The position numbers were made by a program, and so were the translations under genes. This document shows positions 24,625 to 34,510 of a stretch of 63,870 bases of DNA, in pieces. The stretch is from Ruminococcaceae bacterium UBA2854 (GTDB taxonomy: Bacteria; Bacillota; Clostridia; Oscillospirales; Acutalibacteraceae), in assembly GCA_002350765.1 (NCBI GenBank), contig DEFK01000020.1, forward strand, positions 1 through 63,870, read 5' to 3'. The notes beneath the pieces were generated by a model. It saw nothing but the letters and a program-made list of their open reading frames with translations. It did not search any database and was not told the origin of the DNA. Each line of letters starts with the position of its first letter. Within the stretch, counting starts at the first letter, position 1.

Positions 24625-25626
24625 ATGCAACAGCTTGTGGAAAACAAAAAGAATGTTTTTAACGAAGACGGCGAGCTGACTTTCGGAGGTTGGTCAAAGT
24701 CACCGTTATTTGAATATAATAAAGAAAATCATCCCGCGTCTAACAAAATAACCGAATACGACAGCTATTTTATCTCCAATTCGGAAATGGCGTTTTATCT
24801 TTCTTACGAGATCACGGGAATTGATTTAAGCATAAAGATAATTCTCGCCGACTATAAAACGGGAGAGATTTTAAAAGACAGCATATCCAAGCGTATGCTT
24901 TTAGACCCCGTTACAATCCCTAATCAGGATTCTGTCGGAGAATTCAACTATAAGGATAAGAGAATCGCGCTTACCGTCACCAACACGATTGACGGAAAAT
25001 ATCTTAAATGCGATTTTATCGACTTCGCCAATATAAAAAATCTTTTCGTAAAGCTCTTTCTTAAAAACGGCGGAAGAGACAGTATGAATATGGTTTCTCC
25101 GTTCGATAAAAACAAGACCTGCTTTTACTATAAAAGATTTGTCGAGGATTATATCGCGTCGGGCGTAGTACGTTTCGGCGGCGTAGACTACGACGTAACC
25201 GAGGAAAACAGCCTCGTTTATTTCGCTAAGTGCAGGTATCTTCTCTCACGCCACAGAAAATTCCAGTCTTTAAGCGGAAGCACCGATATCGGCGGACATA
25301 AGCTGACTATAAACCTCGCCTCAAAGGTCGGCAGTAACCGAAGCGGAAGCGAGAATTGCTACTTCGTAGACGGCAAGCTTATAAAAATCGGACGCACAAA
25401 GGTAGTCGGCGACGATAAATCCGTTACGGGAAACTGGGATTTCTCAACAGCTGACGAAAGCTTAAATATCACATTCAGCCCGATTAAAACCGAAAACGGC
25501 TATCTCGGGTGCAAATGCGATAAAGTCACATTCGTTGTCGGTAAGCTCAACGGAACGCTTGAAACAGACGAGTTCAGAATCAACCTTAAAGATAAGCTTT
25601 TCCATATGATCTTTACCACCCTTTAA
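24625..25626 (+). CDS. DUF2804 domain protein
   Basis: A 333-residue soluble protein matching the DUF2804 type: it begins QQLVENKKNVFNEDGELTFGGWSKSP and runs through repeated beta strands to FRINLKDKLFHMIF, the full length of this family. The fold is probably a lipocalin-like pair of barrels, but no activity is known. No signal peptide is seen, so it is cytoplasmic. It has a -10-like TATAAT at about 24574 and is closed by the terminator at 25665-25696. Confidence 0.85.
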   Translation: MQQLVENKKNVFNEDGELTFGGWSKSPLFEYNKENHPASNKITEYDSYFISNSEMAFYLSYEITGIDLSIKIILADYKTGEILKDSISKRMLLDPVTIPNQDSVGEFNYKDKRIALTVTNTIDGKYLKCDFIDFANIKNLFVKLFLKNGGRDSMNMVSPFDKNKTCFYYKRFVEDYIASGVVRFGGVDYDVTEENSLVYFAKCRYLLSRHRKFQSLSGSTDIGGHKLTINLASKVGSNRSGSENCYFVDGKLIKIGRTKVVGDDKSVTGNWDFSTADESLNITFSPIKTENGYLGCKCDKVTFVVGKLNGTLETDEFRINLKDKLFHMIFTTL

Positions 25627-25664
25627 TAAGAATTTAACATCTCCTTAAATATAAACAAAAAATC

Positions 25665-25703
25665 GGAGCTGACTCAGACCGTGATGAGTCAGCTCCCTTT
25701 TGT
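25665..25703. terminator. Bidirectional terminator
   Basis: GGAGCTGACTCA (25665-25676), 8-nt loop, TGAGTCAGCTCC (25685-25696), then CTTTTGT; an A-run on the left serves the minus strand. It separates the convergent DUF2804 and membrane protein genes. Confidence 0.9.
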
Positions 25704-25709
25704 ATTTAA

Positions 25710-26177
25710 TTATTTATTTTCATCCGTCTTTAAGAACCTCGCGAATATTCCCATAACCGACATAAACGCCGAGAAGAGATATAACAGCAGGGATACCATA
25801 GAAGCGAAGCATAAATACTGCGGTCCTACAAGATATATTATCGCGAGCACTCCCGCGAACGAGCAGATAATACCCACAATATTTTTCAGGTTATATTCCC
25901 TGTCAAAAATCTGGAAAGCAACCGCTACAACGGGAATTACCAGAAACAGGATATAACACAGCCCGATTGTAGTAAGCGTGCTTGTCACCTTAACATCCGA
26001 GCTTTGCGTACCGATATAGGAAATCATATCGAGCACGGTAAAGGTATTCTTTTTAAACTGCGGGAAGATCGCTCCTCCCCATACAAACGGCTGGCTTGTC
26101 AGAAAAATCTGAATTAAAAAAACTATAATCTGTATTACTCTTATACGTTTTGTACTTTTATTCTGAACCTTTAACAT
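25710..26177 (-). CDS. Hypothetical four-helix membrane protein
   Basis: A 155-residue integral membrane protein with a basic N-terminus and four membrane helices (about 14-30, 66-85, 95-115 and 122-145). No conserved motif is recognised. It is monocistronic, between the terminator at 25665 and a divergent GH13 gene. Its start has an AGGAGAAA-type ribosome site. Function unknown. Confidence 0.65.
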   Translation of the reverse strand: MLKVQNKSTKRIRVIQIIVFLIQIFLTSQPFVWGGAIFPQFKKNTFTVLDMISYIGTQSSDVKVTSTLTTIGLCYILFLVIPVVAVAFQIFDREYNLKNIVGIICSFAGVLAIIYLVGPQYLCFASMVSLLLYLFSAFMSVMGIFARFLKTDENK

Positions 26178-26301
26178 ATTTTTCTCCTAAAGTATTATTT
26201 TTTATCCGTTTTTTATTATAACACAAATTTTCATATTGCACAATATTTTATATTATGATAAAATATTAAAGTATCAATATTTACTAAAAGGAAGGTTATA
26301 T

Positions 26302-27939
26302 ATGAATTGGATTAATGAAGCGGTAATGTATAACATCTATCCCTTAGGATTCGCGGGAGCTCCCCGCGAGAACGATTTTAAGCTCGAGTACAGGCTCGAC
26401 AAAATCTACGACTGGATAGATAACTTTAAAAAGCTCGGAGTAAACACTATAGTATTCAACCCCGTTTTCGAGAGCACAAGACACGGTTACGATACTATAG
26501 ATTACTACAAAATCGACAGCCGTCTCGGCGATAATGATTCTTTTAAGGAAATATGCAATACCCTGCATAAAAACGGTATACGTGTTATCCTCGACGGCGT
26601 ATTCAACCACGTCGGACGTGATTTCTTCGCATTTAAGGACGTTCAGCAAAACCGCGAGGGTTCTAAGTATTGCTCTTGGTTTACTAATCTCAACTTCGGC
26701 GGAAACAACCATTATAACGACGGCTTCTGCTACGAGGGCTGGGCAGGCCATATCGACCTTGTTAAGCTGAACCTCGATAACACTCAGGTTGAGGATCACC
26801 TTATCGGCGCGGCTAAATTCTGGATTGAGGAATTCGGAATTGACGGACTAAGGCTCGACGCCGCGGACTGTATAAACCTCGAGTTCTTTAAAAAGCTAAG
26901 GAACACCTGTCTTGCTATGAAGCACGATTTCTGGCTCTACGGCGAGATTATCGGCGGAGATTACAACCGCTGGGCTAACGAGAACGCTCTCCACTCCGTA
27001 ACCAACTACGAATGCTATAAGGGAATATACAGCTCCCATAACGACCACAACTACTTCGAGATTGCCCACTCCTTAAACCGCCAATTCGGCGACGGAGGTA
27101 TTTACGGAAATATCTACACCTTTAACTTTGTCGATAACCACGACGTAAACCGCGTCGCGAGTATGCTAAAGGAAAAAGCGCACTTAAACAACGTCTACAC
27201 CATCCTCTATACTATGCCCGGCGTACCCTGCGTTTACTACGGAAGCGAATGGGCACTCGAGGGAATGCGTACTAAATTCAGCGACTACGAGCTTCGTCCC
27301 TGTCTTGACATAAACAATATCCCTAACCCGAACTACAAGCTGTATAACCACATCTGTAAGCTCGGCGCGGTCAGAAAAGCTCTCCCCGCTCTTAAATACG
27401 GCAACTACAGAAATATTAATATTAAAAACGAACAGCTCGTTTATCTCCGCGAGTTTGAGGGACAGAAGGTATTTGTCGCGCTAAACCTCAGCGCGTCCGA
27501 TTATAATATCGACATCAACACGGGAACAAGCGGAGTTCTAACCGACGCGTTAACAGGCGAAAGGTTCGATACCGACGGCTATGTTTACGTACATTTAGAG
27601 CCCTGCTCATCACGTATTCTCGTGCTTAACGACGGAAGCTTTGAGCTTAGCTTCGAGAACGGCGAGGAAGATATAATTCCCGTAGAGAATAATATCAACG
27701 AAATCGAGGATACGGAAAACCTCGAGCCTATCCCCGTTGAGCTCGGAAAATACCGCCATTTCAAGGGTAACGAGTACGAGGTTATCGGCGTAGCCAAGGA
27801 CAGCGAAACATTAGAGGAGCTCGTGGTATACAGGGCGCTCTACGGCGACAACGAGCTTTGGGTACGTAAAAAGAGCGATTTCGAAGCGGTTATCGAACGT
27901 GATGGAAAACAGCTAAGAAGATTTGAAAAAATTCAATAA
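26302..27939 (+). CDS. GH13 alpha-amylase family enzyme fused to DUF1653
   Basis: A 545-residue cytoplasmic glycoside hydrolase or transglycosidase that should act on alpha-glucans or maltodextrins. Residues about 20-390 form the GH13 barrel: region I VILDGVFNHVGRD, region II GLRLDAAD (nucleophile about Asp186), region III WLYGEIIG (acid/base about Glu215) and region IV FVDNHD (Asp281). A beta domain follows, then an acidic linker and a C-terminal DUF1653 domain (about 481-545, LGKYRHFKGNEYEVIG). No signal peptide is present. ATG at 26302 with GGAAGG upstream is chosen; an upstream in-frame start would add 22 residues without a site. The fusion is unusual compared with single-domain GH13 enzymes. 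Confidence 0.92.
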   Translation: MNWINEAVMYNIYPLGFAGAPRENDFKLEYRLDKIYDWIDNFKKLGVNTIVFNPVFESTRHGYDTIDYYKIDSRLGDNDSFKEICNTLHKNGIRVILDGVFNHVGRDFFAFKDVQQNREGSKYCSWFTNLNFGGNNHYNDGFCYEGWAGHIDLVKLNLDNTQVEDHLIGAAKFWIEEFGIDGLRLDAADCINLEFFKKLRNTCLAMKHDFWLYGEIIGGDYNRWANENALHSVTNYECYKGIYSSHNDHNYFEIAHSLNRQFGDGGIYGNIYTFNFVDNHDVNRVASMLKEKAHLNNVYTILYTMPGVPCVYYGSEWALEGMRTKFSDYELRPCLDINNIPNPNYKLYNHICKLGAVRKALPALKYGNYRNINIKNEQLVYLREFEGQKVFVALNLSASDYNIDINTGTSGVLTDALTGERFDTDGYVYVHLEPCSSRILVLNDGSFELSFENGEEDIIPVENNINEIEDTENLEPIPVELGKYRHFKGNEYEVIGVAKDSETLEELVVYRALYGDNELWVRKKSDFEAVIERDGKQLRRFEKIQ

Positions 27940-27944
27940 ATACA

Positions 27945-27964
27945 GCCGTCGCGAAAGCGGCGGC
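27945..27964. terminator. GAAA-tetraloop hairpin after GH13 gene
   Basis: GCCGTCGC-GAAA-GCGGCGGC, an 8-bp stem with one wobble and a GNRA loop, 5 nt past the stop codon. It has no strong T-run and probably protects the 3' end, ahead of the terminator at 27984. Confidence 0.6.
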
Positions 27965-27983
27965 TTATATATTACTTAAAACA

Positions 27984-28014
27984 GGGGTTGTCATTACGAC
28001 AACCCCTTTACTTT
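27984..28014. terminator. Bidirectional terminator
   Basis: GGGGTTGTC (27984-27992), loop ATTAC, GACAACCCC (27998-28006), followed by TTTACTTTA. It lies between the convergent GH13 and LCP genes and serves both. Confidence 0.9.
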
Positions 28015-29116
28015 ACATTGTTTTAATTAAACTGCCGAATACGAATTTCGCGAATTTCTTACGGCATTTCTCCATATCCGTAATCTGGATACAAGAGCCG
28101 GCCTCGGGATCTGTGTAATAAACCCAGAGTCCGTCCTGAGGAACTGTATACTGCTTAACGCCGTACTTCATATAAGTAAGCGAATGAGATACAAGTCCTG
28201 TAATCTCGTTTTTCTTCAGGTTAGTAGTAACGAGCGGTCCAACCTCGGAAACAATCTGAATAATCTGGGTAATAGAAGCGCCCTTCATACTATTAAATAC
28301 TGTTTCGAGAAGCTTTCTCTGACGGCTTGTTCTATCCCAGTCGTCACCCGCCTGAACGCCGTCGGCGCCTCTGTCACGAGCGTACCATAGAGCCTGCTGT
28401 CCGTTAAGCTTAACCTTACCCGTCTTTTCGGGTACGAGCGGACACGAGCCTGTCTGGTTATTCTTTCTAAGCTGCCAGTTAATATAAACCGCTTCATCCT
28501 GGTCGATGTTCATTGTTACACCGCCGAGCGTGTCTATTATTTTCTTAAAGCTGTTAAAATCTACAACAGCGTATCGGTCAACCTTAACACCGAAGTTAGC
28601 CTCGATTGTACGGATAGCGAGCGACGCTCCGCCGAGCGAATACGAGGAGTTAAGCTTTCCGTTACCGTGTCCGGGGATAACTACATAAGTATCACGCTGG
28701 AAGGAAGTAAGCTTAATCTTCTTCGATTTATTATCAATCGACGCCATAATCATCGAGTCGGAACGGCCTGTACTGCCCTTACCGTTATCCTCACCGAAAA
28801 GCATTACGTTTAATACCTTAGAGTTGGTAAGCAGGCTCGAATCCGTAACAGGAGTTTTAAACTCGTCAACCCCGCTGGCGCCTGTAGGCTCAGTTGACTT
28901 AGGCTTAGTAGCCTGGGTCTCTTCGGGAATAAAGTTCATAGAGTCGAGGGCGTTGTAATAATATATCAAGCCGCCGCCCGATACCATACAGAGTATAGCC
29001 AGAATTAACGCTAATACTCTTTTAACTCGTCCCTTTTTCTTGTATATCTTAGTAACCTGAGTATTGGAACTTATATCAACATACTCGGCACTGTGTTTAC
29101 CTCTGGTTCCTGCCAT
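28013..29116 (-). CDS. LytR-CpsA-Psr (LCP) family glycopolymer ligase
   Basis: A 367-residue type II membrane protein. A cytoplasmic basic tail (about 1-30) precedes one membrane helix (about 31-50); the LCP domain is outside. Family motifs are present: SRSDSMIMASIDNKSKKIKLTSFQRDTYV (the arginine-rich polyprenyl phosphate pocket), LNSSYSLGGASLAIRTIEANFGVKVDRYAVVDF, and ALWYARDRGADGVQ with DWDRTSRQRKLLE. LCP proteins attach teichoic acids or capsular polymers to peptidoglycan. It lies between a GH13 gene and an HD-domain gene, a few kb from the LicD and GT2 genes, so it may act on the same polymer. Its start has AGGAGC. Confidence 0.9.
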   Translation of the reverse strand: MAGTRGKHSAEYVDISSNTQVTKIYKKKGRVKRVLALILAILCMVSGGGLIYYYNALDSMNFIPEETQATKPKSTEPTGASGVDEFKTPVTDSSLLTNSKVLNVMLFGEDNGKGSTGRSDSMIMASIDNKSKKIKLTSFQRDTYVVIPGHGNGKLNSSYSLGGASLAIRTIEANFGVKVDRYAVVDFNSFKKIIDTLGGVTMNIDQDEAVYINWQLRKNNQTGSCPLVPEKTGKVKLNGQQALWYARDRGADGVQAGDDWDRTSRQRKLLETVFNSMKGASITQIIQIVSEVGPLVTTNLKKNEITGLVSHSLTYMKYGVKQYTVPQDGLWVYYTDPEAGSCIQITDMEKCRKKFAKFVFGSLIKTM

Positions 29117-29279
29117 AACATAGCTCCTTTTCCAAATAAGTATTTTTTCATATACATTTTCATTTACTCATTTCGACACAATTCCACATTTTGTGATATT
29201 ATAGCACAGAAACAGCCTGGTTATTATTCTTTTACAGAATATAACTCTATTGTCATTTTTTCTCTGTATTTTTTACAAT

Positions 29280-29879
29280 TTATCCGCTAATTTCGTCAAG
29301 AGTTAGTGAGAATGACGGAAGAAACCGCTCTAAAAACTCATCTACCTCGGGCATATTCATATTTTTCAGCGCTTTTTCGGTAGAAGCCTCGGCTTTTTTA
29401 AACTCATCATTCCCCATTCTTATCTCTTCAATACACTTTACAAGCGCCGAGAGCTTATCGGCGGCTTTTACGTATTTATATAATTCCTCGTCCTCTTTAT
29501 TCTTTAAGAGAATTATATCGCCGTATTCGTCCTGCAATTCAGCGGGAAGCATAGAAACGAGCTTTTCTCCCGCGATACGCTCAACCTCCTTATAGGAGCT
29601 TATAATCTCGGGATTATAGTATTTTACGGGAGTAGGCATATCCCCTGTTATTATTTCCGTAGCGTCGTGATACATACCTAAAACCGCCGCGCGTTCGGCG
29701 TTAATTTTATCCTCGCTGTTTTTATTGTGGATAAGCGCGAGTAAATGGGCGAACATAGCGGTCTGTAAGCTGTGTTCGCTTATATTTTCGGTCTTGGTAT
29801 TGTTCATCAAGCCCCATCTGTCGATATACTTCATTCTCGCTAGCATCGCGAAAAAATGTGAATTCTCCAAATTTATCAC
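29280..29879 (-). CDS. YfbR-like 5'-deoxynucleotidase (HD domain)
   Basis: A 199-residue cytoplasmic metal-dependent phosphohydrolase. It begins SHFFAMLARMKYIDRWGLM and shows the HD-domain metal ligands in SEHSLQ (about residue 35) and MYHDATE (about 69), with the GDMPTPVKYYN segment. This matches E. coli YfbR, which removes phosphate from deoxynucleoside 5'-monophosphates. The C-terminal FLPSFSLTLDEIS end is also shared. It is a single gene, back to back with the YfhO gene; the start has a weak ribosome site. Confidence 0.9.
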   Translation of the reverse strand: MINLENSHFFAMLARMKYIDRWGLMNNTKTENISEHSLQTAMFAHLLALIHNKNSEDKINAERAAVLGMYHDATEIITGDMPTPVKYYNPEIISSYKEVERIAGEKLVSMLPAELQDEYGDIILLKNKEDEELYKYVKAADKLSALVKCIEEIRMGNDEFKKAEASTEKALKNMNMPEVDEFLERFLPSFSLTLDEISG

Positions 29880-29981
29880 CCTTATTTAAAACTTAGTATT
29901 TTATTTTTTACCATTTTGTGGTATAATCAGTTCGGTCATATTATACTATTTTTTAGGATATTTTGCAATATTGGGATTTAT

Positions 29982-32447
29982 ATGGAAAATGCAACAGGAT
30001 TAAGGCGATTAAAAACAATATCATATAAAAAATACGGACTTAAAGCCTTTTTACTCGGGCTTTTAATTTCGTCATTACTTTTCATCCCCGTTATTATAGA
30101 GAATAACGGAGTTTTTATGTATTACGGCGATTTTAATGTACAGGAAATACCGTTTTATCAGATGATACACGACGCTGTTGTTTCGGGTAACGCTAACTGG
30201 AGCAGTACCACCGATCTGGGAAGTCCCGTATTAAGCTCGTATTCGTTCTACCTGCTAGGAAGCCCGTTTTTTCTTCTAACGCTTCTTTTCCCGAGCGGAG
30301 CAGTTCCGTTTTTAATCGGGCCGATTTTTATTCTAAAATTCGGGCTTTGCTCCTTTACCTCGTACTTATATCTGAAAAGATACGTTGACAATAAAACCTT
30401 CGCGGTAGCGGGCGGGCTATTATACGCGTTCTCGGGATTTTCCGTGTACAATATTTTCTTCTTCCACTTCCACGAGCCGATGATAATATTCCCCCTGCTG
30501 CTTTACTGCGTTGACGAGTTTATGCTCAATAACCGCAAGGGCGTAGTCGCTTTGGCTGTATTCTCAGCCTGTACAATCAACTATTACTTCTTCGCGGGTA
30601 TGGCGGTATTTATTATAATTTACTGGCTGCTTTTAGTGTTTACAAATACCTACAAGCTAACGCTTTCAAAACTGCTTTTATTTATATTCGAGGTTATACT
30701 CGGTTTTTCGGCGACGGCGTTTATATTACTGCCGACAATTCTTTTTATCAGCGGCAACCCGAGGCTTTCGACTTTACCCGAGGGCTACAACTCCTTGGTT
30801 TACGAAAAGCCTCAGCGTTACTGGTATATTATTTTAAGCTTCTTCTTCCCTCCCGAAATGGCGGCGGAGCCCAATTTCGCGCCTGATGTTAACGCTGACT
30901 GGGCTTCCGTAAGCGGATGGCTTCCGCTGGTCGGAATGACGGGAGTTATAGGCTATTTACAGCTTAAAAAACGCGACTGGATTAAAAAGCTGATTTTGAT
31001 ACTAACAATCTGCGCGTTGATCCCCGTATTGAACTCGATGTTCCAGCTGCTCAACTCGAGCATATTCTACGCGAGATGGTATTACGCGTTTGTGCTGATT
31101 CTAGCGCTCGCTACGATAAAATCCTTCGAGGACAGCGGGATCAACTGGACGAGAGCGCTGTGCTGGTCAGGCTCGATAACCGCCGCTATAGCGCTGTTTA
31201 TCGGTATTATCCCCGAGAATGTTTACAAGGACAGCGGAGAATTTGACTACACAAAAATCGGGCTCGAGAGCAATTTCCCGAGATATTGGATTTATGTAGC
31301 TATCGCTATATTCTCGCTAATGCTGTTCGCGTTTATTGTGTTTAAATTCAGAAACAAAAGATTCCCGACGGCTATTGTGGCGGGAATCTGTATAATAAGC
31401 TTAGTTTCGTCCACATACGTTGTACAGACAGGCGCGCATATGGACGGCGACGACGTACCGTTTATCAGAAAGAATTTAATCGGCGCCTCCGACAGCGTAA
31501 AGCTTCCCGATATTAAAACCGCGAGGAGCGATTTTTACGAAAGCGTCGATAACTCCGCTATGTATCTTAATATCCCTTCCATTCAGGCGTTCCACAGCGT
31601 GGTTGCGCCCTCGATAATGAAATTCTACCGCAGTATGAATATCACAAGAGATGTCGCGTCAGAACCCGATACGGAGTTTTACGGGCTCAGAGGACTGTTA
31701 AGCTGCAAATATCTTTTCTGCGATAACCGTTCGGATTTCACGGAGGATGACAAACCCGCAATGCCAGGTTGGAGCTACTGCAAGAGCGTAAAGGGCTATA
31801 AGATTTATAAAAACGATCACTACGTGCCGATGGGCTTTATGTTCGATAAATTCATCACAAAAACCGAGTTTCAGAATATTGACGAGAATTTAAGAAGTGA
31901 AGCTTATCTTAAAGCAATGGTTCTCAGCAATAAAGACATTTTAAAATACAAAGACCTTACGGGCTATACGACCAAGGATGTTAAAACCATATTCGAGGAT
32001 AGAAAACGTAAGGAAATCGAGAAGCTCTACAAAAGTAAAACCGACGACTTTCTTTACGGAAAAGGCGAGTATTTCGAGGACTGCGAGAAGCTTAGAAACA
32101 ATTCCTGCGACAGCTTCAGCTATACTAAGGACGGCTTTAACGCCCATATAAACAATAAGGGCAAGGCTAATCTGTTATTCTTCAGCGTTCCCTATGATGA
32201 GGGCTGGAGCGCGTATGTTAACGGCAAGGAAACAGAGATTGTACGCTCCGACTTTGGCTTTATGTCGGTGTATATCGAGGGAAATAAAGAGAGCAATATT
32301 GTATTTAAATACAATGCTTGCGGTTTCCGCACAGGAATTATAATTACTACAGTATGTGGTATAATATATCTTATGTATATTTCCGCTTTAATTATTTTTA
32401 GAAAATCCAAGCGTAAAAAGAGGCGTGAAAATGAATTTCGGAGATAA
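29982..32447 (+). CDS. YfhO family membrane protein
   Basis: An 821-residue membrane protein of the YfhO type, with about 13 membrane helices in the first 480 residues and two more near the C-terminus. The N-terminus has the GT-C-like layout: a first helix, an external loop (YYGDFNVQEIPFYQMI) with an Asp/Gln-rich site, and repeated helices. The large extracellular part (about 500-790) has a beta fold with DEGWSAYVNGKETEIVRSDFGFM. YfhO proteins glycosylate lipoteichoic acid or similar polymers in Firmicutes. ATG at 29982 is preferred to 29916 as it gives a usual N-terminus. It starts a same-strand run through licD. Confidence 0.85.
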   Translation: MENATGLRRLKTISYKKYGLKAFLLGLLISSLLFIPVIIENNGVFMYYGDFNVQEIPFYQMIHDAVVSGNANWSSTTDLGSPVLSSYSFYLLGSPFFLLTLLFPSGAVPFLIGPIFILKFGLCSFTSYLYLKRYVDNKTFAVAGGLLYAFSGFSVYNIFFFHFHEPMIIFPLLLYCVDEFMLNNRKGVVALAVFSACTINYYFFAGMAVFIIIYWLLLVFTNTYKLTLSKLLLFIFEVILGFSATAFILLPTILFISGNPRLSTLPEGYNSLVYEKPQRYWYIILSFFFPPEMAAEPNFAPDVNADWASVSGWLPLVGMTGVIGYLQLKKRDWIKKLILILTICALIPVLNSMFQLLNSSIFYARWYYAFVLILALATIKSFEDSGINWTRALCWSGSITAAIALFIGIIPENVYKDSGEFDYTKIGLESNFPRYWIYVAIAIFSLMLFAFIVFKFRNKRFPTAIVAGICIISLVSSTYVVQTGAHMDGDDVPFIRKNLIGASDSVKLPDIKTARSDFYESVDNSAMYLNIPSIQAFHSVVAPSIMKFYRSMNITRDVASEPDTEFYGLRGLLSCKYLFCDNRSDFTEDDKPAMPGWSYCKSVKGYKIYKNDHYVPMGFMFDKFITKTEFQNIDENLRSEAYLKAMVLSNKDILKYKDLTGYTTKDVKTIFEDRKRKEIEKLYKSKTDDFLYGKGEYFEDCEKLRNNSCDSFSYTKDGFNAHINNKGKANLLFFSVPYDEGWSAYVNGKETEIVRSDFGFMSVYIEGNKESNIVFKYNACGFRTGIIITTVCGIIYLMYISALIIFRKSKRKKRRENEFRR

Positions 32448-33714
32448 TATCTTACAATACAAAGACGAGATTTTAAACGATTTAAAACAGCTTTTAGAGA
32501 TCAAATCGGTCTCCTCGGAGGATACCGAAAGCTGTAAAAAAGCTCTCGACTTCGTTATGAAGCGCGCCGAGGATTTTGGACTAAAAACTAAAACATATGA
32601 GGATATAGCGGGACATATCGAGCTCGGCTCGGGCGGTAAGCTCTGCGGAGCTCTCACCCACCTCGACGTTGTACCCGCGGGTACCGACTGGAGCGTTGAG
32701 CCGTTTACTCTTACGAGAAAAAACGGACGCTTATACGGCAGAGGAATCGACGACGATAAGGGCGCGTCTATTATCAACCTCTACTGTCTTAAAGCGCTGA
32801 AGGATTTTGGCATAGAGGGCAAAAACACAGTCCGCTGTATTTTCGGTACAAGCGAGGAAATAGGTATGACCGATATGGAAACCTACTTTTCCCACGAGCC
32901 TGTTCCCGAGATCGGCTTTACACCCGACAGCGATTACGGAATATGTTACGCCGAAAAAGGTATACTACAAATTAAAGTATCAGATAAAAACCACGTCGGC
33001 GATATAAAGGAGTTTATTTCGGGCTCAGCGGTCAACGCCGTTCCCGATAGCGCGGAGGTTAGTTATTATTCCGATAAGGAATTAAAGAGGCTCAGCGCCA
33101 AAGGTAAAGCCGCTCACTCGTGCGAGCCCTTTAAGGGTAAAAATGCCGCGACTGATTTAATTGTTCTTTTAAAGAATAATAATATTATTTCAGGCAATTT
33201 ACTATGCTTCGCCGCTGATAAAATAGGAAAAGAACTCGATGGTAAATCCCTCGGCGTAAAAATGAGCGACGAGCCCTCGGGAGAGCTTACATTAAACCTT
33301 TCTAAAGTTAGGATAAATGAAAACGAAGCGTACTTAACGCTCGATATCCGCTATCCCGTTACAAAAAACGGCAGGGAGATTTTGCGGATCATTACCGATA
33401 CAGCGAAGAAATACTCCTTAGACACGGAGATTATTTCTCATTTAGAACCGCTCTATCTTCCGAAAAACAGCGAAGCTATTACGCTTCTTTCCTCGGCGTA
33501 TGAGGATATTACGGGAGAAAAGCCTAACCTCTACTCTACGGGCGGAGGCACTTACGCGCGTACACTCGCGGGAAAAGGCGTGGCGTTCGGGCCCGCATTC
33601 CCCGATGACGATGTAAGAATGCACAACAGCGACGAGAGTATTGACGAAGAAAACTTCTTTAAACACGCCAGAATCTGCGCTCAGGCAATTTACAAATTAT
33701 ACACACAACGGTGA
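32431..33714 (+). CDS. M20 family metallopeptidase (PepV/Sapep-like dipeptidase)
   Basis: A 427-residue cytoplasmic peptidase with two zinc-type ligands. Visible motifs are LTHLDVVPAG (metal His and catalytic Asp), GRGIDDDKG (bridging Asp), GTSEEIGMTD (catalytic Glu and metal ligand) and FTPDSDYG with the C-terminal GGGTYAR. The insert between is the lid domain of PepV-type dipeptidases. The start at 32431 with AAGAGG upstream fits best; a GTG at 32425 is in frame. It overlaps the YfhO gene by 17 nt, so the two are coupled. Its place in an envelope-glycan run may be incidental or may recycle peptides. Confidence 0.88.
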   Translation: MNFGDNILQYKDEILNDLKQLLEIKSVSSEDTESCKKALDFVMKRAEDFGLKTKTYEDIAGHIELGSGGKLCGALTHLDVVPAGTDWSVEPFTLTRKNGRLYGRGIDDDKGASIINLYCLKALKDFGIEGKNTVRCIFGTSEEIGMTDMETYFSHEPVPEIGFTPDSDYGICYAEKGILQIKVSDKNHVGDIKEFISGSAVNAVPDSAEVSYYSDKELKRLSAKGKAAHSCEPFKGKNAATDLIVLLKNNNIISGNLLCFAADKIGKELDGKSLGVKMSDEPSGELTLNLSKVRINENEAYLTLDIRYPVTKNGREILRIITDTAKKYSLDTEIISHLEPLYLPKNSEAITLLSSAYEDITGEKPNLYSTGGGTYARTLAGKGVAFGPAFPDDDVRMHNSDESIDEENFFKHARICAQAIYKLYTQR

Positions 33715-33718
33715 TAAT

Positions 33719-34510
33719 ATGAGTATAGAAAAAACAATCCGCTCACAAGTCAGATATTCTTTAAAAGAAAATTGGATACCCGCTATATCAGGCTTCTTCC
33801 TTTTAGCGACAGTATTCTTTCTTTTAGTTACTTTCGTAGTTTGCGCGGGAGATATTTTTAATATCTGGACAGAAGACGGACTGCTTAAAAAGAATTGTGA
33901 AAACACCTTAATGATAATAGTGTGCCTTTCGGTACTTTTAGGAGTGTTTTTATCACCCTTTAAAAACGGATTTTACAAGCTTTGTTACGATATAGCCGAC
34001 AACAAAAAAACTGACTTTGCTTCTATGTTTTATTTCTTTAAAGGAAATAAATATCTAACAACATTACAGTTCAATTTATTAATAGCTGTAAGAATAATCC
34101 TTTATCTGATAATAGGACTTATTCCCTACTATCTGTTAAGCATAGCTACATATCTATTCTCAATCCAGCTTATGCCTACGGTAGAAGCGAACGAAACTGT
34201 TTCTGTGTTAAAAACTATTTTTATTATTCTCGCCGTGGTATTCGCGGTTATGGAAAGTGTAAAACTGTTTTTAGCCGAGTTTCTGTTTATTGAAAACGAC
34301 GGAGATTCCTCCGAGGTTTTCCGCTGCGCAAAAGCAATTTATAAGATTCACGGAAAAAGTCTAAGAAAACAGTTTTTAAGTTTTGTATTCTGGATTGCGT
34401 TATGCTTTTTTGTTTTCCCGTTAATTTACGTGCTTCCGTATTTTTCCACAACGTACGCAAATTCCTCGAAATGGCTTATAAGACTATATAAGGAAGGTAA
34501 AATACAATGA
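33719..34510 (+). CDS. Hypothetical multi-helix membrane protein
   Basis: A 264-residue membrane protein with about six helices (about 20-40, 70-90, 125-150, 160-180, 195-215 and 225-245) and basic cytoplasmic loops. I do not recognise a family. ATG at 33719, 4 nt after the M20 stop, is chosen over the upstream ATG at 33641, which lies inside the M20 gene. It overlaps the GT2 gene by 4 nt (ATGA), so it may help the glycosyltransferase or export of its product. Confidence 0.6.
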   Translation: MSIEKTIRSQVRYSLKENWIPAISGFFLLATVFFLLVTFVVCAGDIFNIWTEDGLLKKNCENTLMIIVCLSVLLGVFLSPFKNGFYKLCYDIADNKKTDFASMFYFFKGNKYLTTLQFNLLIAVRIILYLIIGLIPYYLLSIATYLFSIQLMPTVEANETVSVLKTIFIILAVVFAVMESVKLFLAEFLFIENDGDSSEVFRCAKAIYKIHGKSLRKQFLSFVFWIALCFFVFPLIYVLPYFSTTYANSSKWLIRLYKEGKIQ

